Shown here: piece by piece, positions 33,857 to 41,692 of the stretch
Position numbering within the stretch: the stretch's first letter is position 1
Layout of the letters: every line of letters begins with the position of its first letter
Assembly: GCA_029237695.1 (NCBI GenBank)
Contig: CM055280.1
Location: 31,771,616-31,835,615, forward strand
Direction of reading: 5' to 3'
DNA: 64,000 nt
Source: Conchocele bisecta
Lineage: Eukaryota; Mollusca; Bivalvia; Lucinida; Thyasiridae
Notes under the pieces: generated by a model
Databases searched by the model: none
Seen by the model: the letters and a program-made list of their open reading frames with translations, nothing else
What the model was told of the DNA's origin: nothing
Translations under genes and position numbers: made by a program

Positions 33857-33932
33857 AATTAATTTTATTGAAACTATTAAACCCGTATGGTTTTGTCTTT
33901 AATACATAATTAATTTTAAGAAAATTATAAAT
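33857..33932. promoter_or_regulatory. Divergent promoter region between capsid and membrane-active genes
   Basis: 76 AT-rich bases separate two head-to-head ATGs. It contains TTAAGAAAATTAT at 33916-33928, a 13-mer repeated at 37405-37417 upstream of the fibre gene, suggesting a shared promoter or leader element. Confidence 0.45.
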
Positions 33933-35204
33933 ATGGCTGATTACGATGTTGAAATGGATGAAATCGGCAAAGACGATTACCTCGATGGTGATGATAATTT
34001 CGAGGATTTCCTCGAGACTCCAGTTCCAATCCAATCACAATTGGGTGGCGCTACTACTAGTCAAAGTCGGGAATTACTCGAGGGAGCTGTAAACGACTAC
34101 TACAACAGTTTGGCAGAAAAAGGTCTGGTCCCACCTGTCGGTCGCGACTACTCCAAGTTCAAATTTGATATGAACGGTAGATTGCGACTAAGAGCAGCAC
34201 TAAATCTCCCATTAATCAACACGAGGACCGGAAAACCCCTATCGCTAAACACCTTTGCAGGAAACCGGCGCGGTGGCCAACTCATAAGGGACGAACTAGG
34301 ATTCACGGATTGGAAGAGGGGTAAAACAATTATACCGGCCCGCGCTGTAGAGGCCCTAAAGTCTACCGACGAAACTATAGCGAAGACGGCCACCGCGATA
34401 GAAACGGTCGAGCTCAGCGAGGTCCCTCAAATAGCCACCGACGTTATTAACAAGATGGAGACCACGTTCAGCGTCCAATCACAATTGGGGAAAATACTCA
34501 ACGATGACCCACCGTTACCTCTTCGCGAACTCCGTGGACTCGATAAGGCTCTACAAACGGTCCGGGGCGAACTGGTCCTTAACCTCTCCAAACTCACGGC
34601 GCTGGATGAACATATCGCGCTAGAAGAAAGAAAACTGGAGGAAGCCGGTGACGATAGAGAATCTACCGAGCGGATCGCCGAACGACTGCGGTCTTTGCGG
34701 GACGAAAGAGAAGCTCGCTTGGAGGCCGCCTCGGTTAACCGTGAGGCTCTCCGCACTCAAATAAGTCGGATCCGCGAATCAATCTCGAGGGTCCTGCACG
34801 AGGAGACGACACTCAGTGAGCGTCTTCGCACTCTGTTCAGAGAGCAGGGCGTCACGATAGCAAGCATCCTCGTTGCTATCGGCATGACTATATCGACCAT
34901 AGTTCTAGCTTTCACTGGTGGTGTGGCGCCACCACCCGCGCCAGCACCAGCACCCGCTCCATCCGGTGGAGCCAAGGAGTGGGTAAAAAAACAACTAAAA
35001 GCCCTCGCCAATCTTCTAGCTAAATTAGCTGGAAAGGCGGCTGCCGCACTACCTGGACTGATCGGAAGTATCGTTTCTTACTTGCTATCTATATTATCAA
35101 AAACGGCCGTATGGCTAGCCAAAAATACCTGGGCTTTAATCGTGGCAATCGCCGGTCTCCTACTATTCTTCGCCAGAGAGTTCCTACAACCAAAGCGTAA
35201 ATAA
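33933..35204 (+). CDS. Conserved Polinton protein with coiled coil and C-terminal hydrophobic block, 423 aa, intact
   Basis: Uninterrupted. Acidic N terminus (residues 1-33), a globular segment with L-P-L-I-N-T-R-T-G-K and D-W-K-R-G-K (about 90-135), a long charged coiled coil (about 195-285), a first hydrophobic segment (about 305-328), a Pro/Ala linker (A-P-P-P-A-P-A-P, about 329-342), then amphipathic and hydrophobic helices rich in Leu/Ala/Lys with a TM-like stretch near 390-415 and a basic end Q-P-K-R-K. The pattern suggests a membrane-active or membrane-anchored virion protein, comparable in idea with adenoviral membrane-lytic proteins; this is inference. Two copies of CCAATCACAATTGG lie in the coding region. 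Its 3' end overlaps the convergent neighbour's open frame. Confidence 0.65.
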   Translation: MADYDVEMDEIGKDDYLDGDDNFEDFLETPVPIQSQLGGATTSQSRELLEGAVNDYYNSLAEKGLVPPVGRDYSKFKFDMNGRLRLRAALNLPLINTRTGKPLSLNTFAGNRRGGQLIRDELGFTDWKRGKTIIPARAVEALKSTDETIAKTATAIETVELSEVPQIATDVINKMETTFSVQSQLGKILNDDPPLPLRELRGLDKALQTVRGELVLNLSKLTALDEHIALEERKLEEAGDDRESTERIAERLRSLRDEREARLEAASVNREALRTQISRIRESISRVLHEETTLSERLRTLFREQGVTIASILVAIGMTISTIVLAFTGGVAPPPAPAPAPAPSGGAKEWVKKQLKALANLLAKLAGKAAAALPGLIGSIVSYLLSILSKTAVWLAKNTWALIVAIAGLLLFFAREFLQPKRK

Positions 35205-36608
35205 ATCTCCACGAGGGCGATGACGAGCCCTAATTTCTCCTCCTCGTGTGTTGTGCTTCCAATTTCACCCAATTTGCGATTGATTGGTGTTTCTCCAATC
35301 GCGATTGGTCTGTTGATGGAACTCGATGGTGCATCCAATTTACGAATTGAGGGTACTGGGTTCGATTTACGAATTGGGGGAGGTGTATCTATTTTGTGTT
35401 TTATGAAATCGGTTCCACTGTTGAACCCGATCATGTTGGGGGTGCGCTTGATGATATCCGTGTTCACGTTACCGTTGTGGCCGATTTTTTGATTGGCGGT
35501 GGCGATTACGATCTGATTATTGTAACCGTCAACCGGGTCGTCTCGTAGTATCATATTGCTCGGCGCCATATAAAGACCTATTCCAAATACATAGTCTACT
35601 GGGGTGCTGGCATTCTGTAAAACGTCTTGATAATTCTGGATCGCCTTCTCCAGGTCCACCCTAGCTGAGATGGCGTCCTCTACAAGTGCCAAGAATTGTT
35701 TTTGTGCATCAAACGCTGTTCCCGTGCCCAGTATAGAACTGCGAGTTTGCTTCTGTGCGCCGAGGATGGCCCAGACGTACGTGCGAATGGAGTCGTTGAC
35801 GCGAGTAACCCCGGCCTGCGTGAACCCTAGACCCGTATCTAACATAAATGTACCCCACGCGTTCTGAAACCTCAGCAGCCTGCTGTATGTAATCGACGTG
35901 AGCCAGTTTCGGAGGTAACATTTTACAAGAAAACACGCCACAGTGCCGACTTCCAGACACTTCCGGCCCGAATGTCATCGTCGCGGGGTCAAAATTCCCG
36001 GCGTTCCGACTGAAGATGTGGTCACCGGAGTGATCGTGTCTAAAATCAGTCTGCGTCCAATTCCCGGACTGGCCCCTAATGAGAACGTCCCCGAGGCCGG
36101 TGCTGGTAGGAAATGCTTTCTGTCTCCAGTCCGCGTCTTTTGAAACGTTAAATTCGTTACACAGTCTTTCAAACGCTATACGGTCGTATGCGTTGGAAAT
36201 TGGATCCCAGGCGTCGTCTTGAGGTAGTGAAATACCTAGTTCTTTGAGAATCCTCCTAATAGTATAATACACGTGAAAGTTGTAGACACTCCGGAGCATG
36301 ACATTCTTGGATGTCAGATGGTCTTTATATGAAACTCCACACCCGGCTGTTGCGCACCATACAGCAAAATTTATTTGGTTCTGCCAAAACTGCATCGGTG
36401 TTGCTTTCCACCCGTTTACCGCCTCCATCGTAGTAATCTTGGGCAGCCTACATTGTTCAAAGATGTTAGGGAAATTGGTGGCAAAGCCACTGTCCGGTCT
36501 AACCGTTACGGTTGGGTGTACAAGGTGGTTAGCAACGTCTTTTTGTGTGTATTTACCTCCGACCGCGTACTTTGCATTAGAGTTAAAGCTAAATGCTTTG
36601 GTATCCAT
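35078..36608 (-). pseudogene. Large conserved Polinton protein of unknown function, one frame change
   Basis: Starts at 36606-36608 (M-D-T-K-A-F-S-F-N-S-N-A-K-Y), 14 bases from the divergent gene at 36623. The first 240 residues include V-N-G-W-K-A-T-P-M-Q-F-W-Q-N and W-C-A-T-A-G-C-G-V-S. After a frame change near 35880 the frame continues with A-W-G-T-F-M-L-D-T-G, A-P-S-N-M-I-L-R-D-D-P and a low-complexity tail of P-I-R-K / P-I-N-R-K units. The frame runs on to 35078, antisense to the 3' end of the 423-aa gene, so the original stop was probably near 35205-35225 and has been lost. Probably a structural or assembly protein from context; no fold recognised. Confidence 0.65.
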
Positions 36609-36622
36609 TGAAAGATATTATT
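36609..36622. promoter_or_regulatory. 14-base gap between divergent start codons
   Basis: The minus gene starts at 36608 and the plus gene at 36623. Any promoters or leaders must therefore overlap the opposite coding sequences, or one start is misassigned (an in-frame upstream start exists at 36593 on the plus strand). Confidence 0.5.
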
Positions 36623-37351
36623 ATGTTTTCTACTATCACTAATGTTCAAAAAGAGAGTTTTGAACTTCAAAAATTAATAGACAACTGCTGCGGAAAACGC
36701 CGGGTAGGCCTTAGATCAATCACCTTCACGGTTGGGTGGAAAAACATTGAAACGTTAGAGTCTATCAAGTCCGGATTTGTCCAAGATACTATCGGCCCTG
36801 GTGTGGGCGAGGGCGGTCCAATGGTGGGGTATGGGATTAAACGCATTCTGTTCACAAGTGCCGAATTACTTCCTGGCCTTTGGGGTTTCGGAGATCTCAA
36901 AGCTTTTATCGCGGCGAAGTTTCCTGATAATGTCACTCTCGCAGTCTCAAAAGCCACGGGGCTTGCGACATTGTCCGTTGAGAAGCGTTTATGGATCTCA
37001 CCGGGGTTGGCCTCAATGTTAGGATTTAAATATGCACCCCCTTACAACGAGGATGAAGGGTTTGTGCACCCGGTGAGATTTGTCTTCCCCGTGGGCGAGC
37101 ACCGCGGCGATACCCCAGTAAACTTTGCCTTTACGAAAACTCCCGGGGTGCACCTTGATCGGGTGAACACATCGTACAACACGGTAGACGGATCCCCCAG
37201 CACATTACTAAAAACTGTGCCCGCCAGCGACTGTTTCTATGGCGAGACTGTGACCTTAGACTTCCCACACCCCGAGATGAAAGTTTTGGAATCGGGAAAC
37301 ATCCACGAGTTGAAGATTTCTATTCTTGATGATAAAAAGGGAGAGAGTTGA
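36623..37351 (+). CDS. Candidate penton/minor capsid protein, 242 aa, intact
   Basis: I choose ATG 36623 (M-F-S-T-I-T-N-V) over the longer 36593 start, since the extra residues would come from the neighbour's promoter. The protein is beta-rich with little charge clustering: S-I-T-F-T-V-G-W near the start, N-V-T-L-A-V-S-K-A-T-G-L-A-T-L-S-V-E in the middle, S-P-G-L-A-S-M-L-G-F, and E-T-V-T-L-D-F-P-H at the end. The alternating-strand pattern, size and position between capsid and fibre genes suggest a single-jelly-roll vertex protein. That is inference; no diagnostic motif exists. Uninterrupted. The fibre gene follows after about 100 AT-rich bases. Confidence 0.5.
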   Translation: MFSTITNVQKESFELQKLIDNCCGKRRVGLRSITFTVGWKNIETLESIKSGFVQDTIGPGVGEGGPMVGYGIKRILFTSAELLPGLWGFGDLKAFIAAKFPDNVTLAVSKATGLATLSVEKRLWISPGLASMLGFKYAPPYNEDEGFVHPVRFVFPVGEHRGDTPVNFAFTKTPGVHLDRVNTSYNTVDGSPSTLLKTVPASDCFYGETVTLDFPHPEMKVLESGNIHELKISILDDKKGES

Positions 37352-37458
37352 AGAACGATTACCCGATTTCGGTCGTCCTAGAAATTTCAAATTAATTGAA
37401 AAAATTAAGAAAATTATTTAGAATTAAACGCATGTTCGTTATATATATTATCAACATT

Positions 37459-39129
37459 ATGAGTATATACGGACCAGGTAGTTCTTCCGATTTGGTGATA
37501 AATTCAAATAATTTGGAACCGGCAGAAGGGGGATTCATCCCGACAGAGGGCGACTTTTTAACTACCCAAAAAACAAAGGCCTTGATTAATAGAACTATAT
37601 CGAGGGCCACGGACGAGATTCACAAGAGTCTACTATCACAACTTAGAGAATATGCCCTGGCTGTGAATACACAAAGTCGTGAAGAAACGCATACGGAACT
37701 AAACGAACTAGGTAAAAAAATAACCAAATTTAGAAAAGAGGCCCGGTTGGGGATTGATAAAGTCCGAGAAGACCGCCAGGCTGACATTACGGAGGTTTAT
37801 GATGCGTTGCGCTTAGAAGACTCTCTCAGCAAAGAAGCTACACTTGCTGAATTAGACGGGAAAATAAGAGATTTTCGAAAAGAGGCCACGTCGGGTATTG
37901 AGAAAGCACGAGAAGACCACCAGGCGGACCTTACGAAGGCTTATGAGGTGTTGCGCTCAGAGGACTCTCTCATCAGAGAAGCGGCACTTACTGAACTAGA
38001 TAAAAAAATAACCAAATTTCGAAAAGAGACCCGGTCGGGTATTGATAAAGTCCGAGAAGACCACCAGTCGAACCTTGCAGAGGCCATTGCGGAGGCTTAT
38101 GATGCGTTGCGCTTAGAGAACTCTCACAGCAAAGAATCTACACTTACCGAACTAGATGAAAAAATAGCCGAATTTCTGAAAGAGACCAGGTCGGGGGTTG
38201 AGGGGGTCCGAGAAGACCACAAAGAGGCCATTGCGGAGGCTTATGGGGCGTTACGCTCAGAGGACTCTATCAACAGAGAAGCGGCACTTACTGACCTATA
38301 CGAAAAAATAACCAAATTTCAAAAAGAGACCCGGTTGGATCTTGATGGAGTCCGAACGGTTATTGAGAAAGCCCTAGAAGACCACCAGGCGGATATTACG
38401 GAGGCTTATAGGGTGTTGCTTTTAGAGGACTCTATCAACAGAGAAGCGGCGGTTGCTGAACTAGATGGGAAAATAACCGAATTTCAAAAAGAGACCCGGT
38501 CGGGTATTGATAAAGCCTTAGAAGGCCACCAAGCGACCATTACGGAGGCTTATGATGCGTTGCGCTTAGAGGACTCTCTCAACAGAGAAGCGACACTTAC
38601 CGAACTAGATGGAAAAATAACCGATAAACTGAAACATGATCGTATAGCCGCGACCAAAGCTCTTGAGGAGGCCTCTTATAAGATTCGTACTGAGGCATAT
38701 AACGCAAACAGTGCGCTTGCCGGAATAGTGCAAACAATGAAAACGCCAAAACGTGTCATAACAGTTTGGGCTGAGATGCGGGGCCCATTGGTTGTGGGGC
38801 ACTATGAATATTCGTTCGGTGCCAAAGCGAGTAATAAATATGGGGGATACACTATGACAGCTGCAGGTGAAGTTGTCCGAATGGCGGTCTGCTCGGTTAA
38901 TGCTAATGGTAAACCTGTGGGCGCGGTCGCGATAAATATTGTAGTAGATGGGGAAGAACGGGGGGTTGGAGTCACTAAAATCTCTGGAGATAGTTCGACG
39001 ATTGTTTCGTTCGCCGGTGATGATCGAATTAGACTTTCCCAAAGTAGTGTTATTAACTTTGTTACGAAAATCGGTGACCCAGAGAGTTCTTCCACTATTG
39101 TCTCATTGTTAATTGAACTTATTGTCTAA
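37459..39129 (+). CDS. Fibre-like protein: coiled-coil repeats plus C-terminal head, 556 aa, intact
   Basis: I place the start at ATG 37459 (M-S-I-Y-G-P-G-S-S-S-D); upstream in-frame starts at 37396 and 37432 add only hydrophobic leader-derived residues. Residues 1-75 form a short N-terminal anchor. Residues about 77-394 are tandem modules of 48, 52 or 55 residues, each with K-I-x-x-F-x-K-E, E-D-H-Q-A and E-A-Y-x-x-L-R-x-E-D-S. Module starts at 37840, 37984, 38140, 38284, 38449 and 38593 give DNA periods of 144, 156, 144, 165 and 144 bases, so all changes keep frame. Residues about 434-556 are a beta-rich domain starting V-I-T-V-W-A-E with Y-S-F-G-A and ending in hydrophobic strands. The architecture resembles trimeric virus fibres with a receptor-binding head; function is inferred. 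Confidence 0.65.
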   Translation: MSIYGPGSSSDLVINSNNLEPAEGGFIPTEGDFLTTQKTKALINRTISRATDEIHKSLLSQLREYALAVNTQSREETHTELNELGKKITKFRKEARLGIDKVREDRQADITEVYDALRLEDSLSKEATLAELDGKIRDFRKEATSGIEKAREDHQADLTKAYEVLRSEDSLIREAALTELDKKITKFRKETRSGIDKVREDHQSNLAEAIAEAYDALRLENSHSKESTLTELDEKIAEFLKETRSGVEGVREDHKEAIAEAYGALRSEDSINREAALTDLYEKITKFQKETRLDLDGVRTVIEKALEDHQADITEAYRVLLLEDSINREAAVAELDGKITEFQKETRSGIDKALEGHQATITEAYDALRLEDSLNREATLTELDGKITDKLKHDRIAATKALEEASYKIRTEAYNANSALAGIVQTMKTPKRVITVWAEMRGPLVVGHYEYSFGAKASNKYGGYTMTAAGEVVRMAVCSVNANGKPVGAVAINIVVDGEERGVGVTKISGDSSTIVSFAGDDRIRLSQSSVINFVTKIGDPESSSTIVSLLIELIV

Positions 39130-39158
39130 ATACTAATATATTGAACTAAAATTTAAAT

Positions 39159-39809
39159 ATGAACGAATCACCGTTCCAATTGTCAATACCGATCCTCAAC
39201 ACTGTATCCAACTCTCAATCCACTCCACCAACACTGTATCCAATTAACGAAAGAAGTTCAGATTTTAGGTTGAATAATATCGTCGCTATGCAGGATATTT
39301 TAGTTAGAGAATGTGCAAATAGAAAAAGACACGCTAAAAAATATAAGACGTGCGGTGAACATAGCTGAAGCATCTAGTACGGTTCTGGCAAGTGTTTCTG
39401 TGTTGTGCGGGGCGGGGACAGCTGCAACTATATCCACCATTATAACGGTTCCTGTAGCGGGGATTTTATGTGCGGTGTCGGCCGTTTCTCTGGGTTGCTG
39501 TGTATGGTAATTAGGGCGGCGGGTGGAAAACTCGAGAAAAAAAGTAGAAAACATGATAGAATATCCGTTCTCGCTAGGTCTAAGAAAAATAGCATCGACG
39601 TTATGGTGTCCAAAGCGTTGGCCGATAAGAAAATATCAAATTTAGAGTTTGAATCCGTGGTGGAAGAAATGGGGAGATATGAAGAATTAAAAAATGATAT
39701 AAGAATCAAGGCGCGCGCCACCATGCCCAAAATTGAGTGTACTGATTGGGATAAATTTAGGGTAAAACTTGGAAATAAAGTCGGAGGAAATGTTACAGCA
39801 CCATTGTGA
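39159..39809 (+). pseudogene. Two-TM protein with charged tail (SLATT-like layout), frameshifted
   Basis: Starts at ATG 39159 (M-N-E-S-P-F-Q-L). A Pro/Ser-rich N-terminal region and a basic helix (R-K-R-H-A-K-K-Y-K) are followed, after a frame change at the A-run near 39340, by a glycine/alanine-rich helical hairpin (V-L-C-G-A-G-T-A-A-T and V-P-V-A-G-I-L-C-A-V). After a second frame change near 39510 comes a lysine-rich helical tail (L-A-D-K-K-I-S-N-L-E-F). I recall similar 2TM proteins in cnidarian and mollusc Polintons. The layout resembles SLATT-type 2TM proteins, but homology is not shown. Possible roles are a membrane pore or virion membrane protein. Confidence 0.5.
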
Positions 39810-40116
39810 CATTTTATAAAATAATTTTTTAAAAAATAATTAATTTTCTAATTTTCTTAAATTTATAATTTTCCTAATTTTTTCAAAATTATTAATTATA
39901 TTGGTGCAGTAAACAAATTTACATACCTATACAACATATGTTTTTCACTGAGAATTACAAATTCAGTCGAGTATTACACTGTACACACCGTCTGTGTAAT
40001 TGATACACTCGGCTCTGTTTACCTTGGCTATCAATTTACGCATGGTTCATAACCCGTGTAATTGAAATCATTGTCGTAATTGATAATTGTACAACACTAG
40101 GTAATGTTTATCATAA
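39810..40116. other. AT-rich non-coding part of the Polinton
   Basis: Holds the repeat at 39866-39898 and three GTGTAATTGA or GTAATTGATA words at about 39995-40090. No ORF. Confidence 0.5.
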
Positions 40117-40430
40117 CAGCCTACGTGGTCGTGTGGGTTAAGGAGATACTCTATAGAGACGAGGGTCGTGGGTTCGCGCCGCGGTTGGAGCTAAACATTT
40201 TTATTTATTTATTTCTATCCCTACAAATGTGGTCGCTATGGTAAACAACTGCTTGACAACGGCGTTCGGAGTCCGACCGCTTGAGGTTGATGAAAAATAA
40301 ATTGTCAGTTTACAAAAAAATAAATGGGCAGACAACTCCGGCCTCTTGAGGTTGATGAAAAATAAATTACCAGTTTACAAAAAAAATGAGCAGACAACTC
40401 CGACCGTTGTCATGATGTTATTTGTCTTAG
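40117..40430 (+). repeat. tRNA-like (Ser/Leu-type) SINE head and tail nested in the Polinton
   Basis: GTGGTCGTGTGGGTTAAGG (40125-40143) resembles the box A/D arm of a class II tRNA, and GTCGTGGGTTCGCGCC (about 40165-40180) gives a box B; CGTGG and CCGCG can form the T stem. The acceptor stem does not pair, so it is not a tRNA. It is followed by a TTTATTTATTTATTT stretch and two copies of a 60-base unit (TTGAGGTTGATGAAAAATAA at 40285 and 40347). I read a SINE-like insertion; its age relative to the Polinton is unknown. Confidence 0.45.
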
Positions 40431-40436
40431 CATCAA

Positions 40437-40815
40437 CATTGCTGTTCAATAATAATTTTTTCAATTTCTTTATAAGCGATATCGTAGAAATGTATATTCG
40501 TAAACGAATCGTTGGGTTTTAACAATTTTATATAATACACCTTAGTTTCATATCCGATACGTATTATCCGTCTTAATGTTTGTATTTGCCTATTGTATAG
40601 TTGACATAATTGCCGGTATAATATTGTAAATGCAACGTTTTTATCGGAGCGTAATAAATTAACGCTGGTATTTCATGTATTCGATATCGCCTAGTGTTCT
40701 TATTTTATAGAATTTATATATAGGATTATAACCCCCATAAGCTTCGTAAACTTCTTCAACACAGTTATTAAAAATTTTCAATTAATTCCAATTGTATTGT
40801 ATTATCCATTTTCTC
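40437..40815 (-). pseudogene. Dead tandem copy of the right-end Polinton gene
   Basis: Clear similarity, on the minus strand, to the intact gene at 40838-41215: shared GACATAATTGCCGGT, ATGCAACGTTTTTATCG and TTTCATGTATTCGATATC words in the same order. It starts M-D-N-T-I but stops after about 13 codons, and an extra base in TAAATTAACGCTGG shifts the frame again. It arose by duplication within the element and has decayed. Confidence 0.75.
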
Positions 40816-40837
40816 TAATAGTTGTTTTTTTTTCTGT

Positions 40838-41215
40838 TCAATTTCCAATTTCTTCTAATAATTTTCCAATTTCTTCGTTAAAAGTGATATTGTAGAAACG
40901 CATATCCGTAAACGAATCTTTGATTTTAAACTGTTTTATAAAATTTGTTTGATAATGTTTCGGTAGTGTTTCTCCGATCCTATTTAGTCGCTTCATTACA
41001 TAAATTTGATACTTATACCGGCGACATAATTGCCGGTTTAATATCGGAAATGCAACGTTTTTATCGCAGCGTAATAAATTACGCTGATATTTCATGTATT
41101 CGATATCACATAGTATTGTCATTTTACCGTGTTTTAATACTGTAGAAACAGCAGCGTAAAATTCTTCATCAAAGTCATTACAACATTCCAATTCGTTGCG
41201 TATTTTATTATCCAT
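40838..41215 (-). CDS. Small basic protein at the right end of the Polinton, 125 aa, intact
   Basis: Start ATG 41213-41215 (M-D-N-K-I-R-N-E). Predicted helical, rich in Lys/Arg/Tyr, with M-T-I-L-C-D-I-E-Y, N-R-Q-L-C-R-R-Y-K and F-I-K-Q-F-K-I-K-D-S-F; no enzyme motif. It lies about 120 bases from the right TIR and reads away from it, as the outermost gene on this side. The neighbouring dead copy shows it was once duplicated. I recall similar small proteins linked to Polintons but know no function. A DNA-end-binding or terminal-protein role could be considered from position; that is speculation. Confidence 0.55.
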   Translation of the reverse strand: MDNKIRNELECCNDFDEEFYAAVSTVLKHGKMTILCDIEYMKYQRNLLRCDKNVAFPILNRQLCRRYKYQIYVMKRLNRIGETLPKHYQTNFIKQFKIKDSFTDMRFYNITFNEEIGKLLEEIGN

Positions 41216-41333
41216 TTTGTTATAATATTTTATTATAACCTATTAAATTTATCTGTTCAATTGGACGTGAAAATAACATGATGTATTTATGACACCAATA
41301 TAATTGGACTACAATTCGACATCGTAGAAATAA

Positions 41334-41687
41334 ATTAGCTATATCGGAGGAGGACAATATGGAGTTGGAATATAGACTATTGCGTGAGGACGCATTTAAA
41401 TCGGAAACTTATTAGAATAAATTCATAAATTTGCTGTCGGAAAAACATGATGTATTTATGACAACGAGACAAAAATAAATCCTTTTTAGTACTATTGTTT
41501 TATATGTTCACTTGGACGTGAAAACAACATGATGTATTTATGACACCAATTTTGGATTTTTCGTGGTTGGTGGGAGACAATTTCCTCGTTAACTAATTTT
41601 TGATTTTTAGGGGGTGGTGGGAGTAGTATATGGGGGTGGAAATGATGCCACCGTAGGTGGTATCATTTTGACTCCCTATATACTACT
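41334..41687 (-). repeat. Polinton right terminal inverted repeat
   Basis: Mirror of 23653-24006, four substitutions, no gaps. It includes the last codons of the zinc-finger gene (now on the plus strand at about 41341-41415) with no promoter or finger region. The CATGATGTATTTATGACA word occurs twice inside it and a third time just outside at about 41278. Confidence 0.95.
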
Positions 41688-41692
41688 AGCCC

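Larger units (their letters stand above)
23653..41687. mobile_element. Polinton/Maverick element, 18.0 kb, complete but degenerate
   Basis: Bounded by 354-bp inverted repeats starting AGTAGTATATAGGG and flanked by AGCCC on both sides (23648-23652, 41688-41692). Internal genes are the Polinton set: protein-primed PolB, DDE integrase, A32-like ATPase, capsid-type genes and small conserved ORFs. The TIRs differ at 4 of 354 positions with no gaps, implying a recent insertion. Several core genes nevertheless contain frame breaks, so this copy could not encode intact PolB or integrase as sequenced. A cysteine protease gene, usual in Polintons, is not recognisable. Polintons replicate through their own polymerase and integrate with a retrovirus-like integrase; capsid genes imply virus-like particles in at least some lineages. 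Confidence 0.97.

Noticed and set aside
34148..35011. Minus-strand Ser/Arg-rich ORFs opposite the 423-aa gene
   Set aside because: Composition is that of an antisense frame of an acidic, coiled-coil gene.
38605..39095. Minus-strand ORFs opposite the fibre head
   Set aside because: Antisense shadows, no independent start context.
23653..41687. Virophage or adenovirus genome insertion
   Set aside because: Terminal structure, integrase and gene set match Polinton/Maverick better, although these groups share ancestry.
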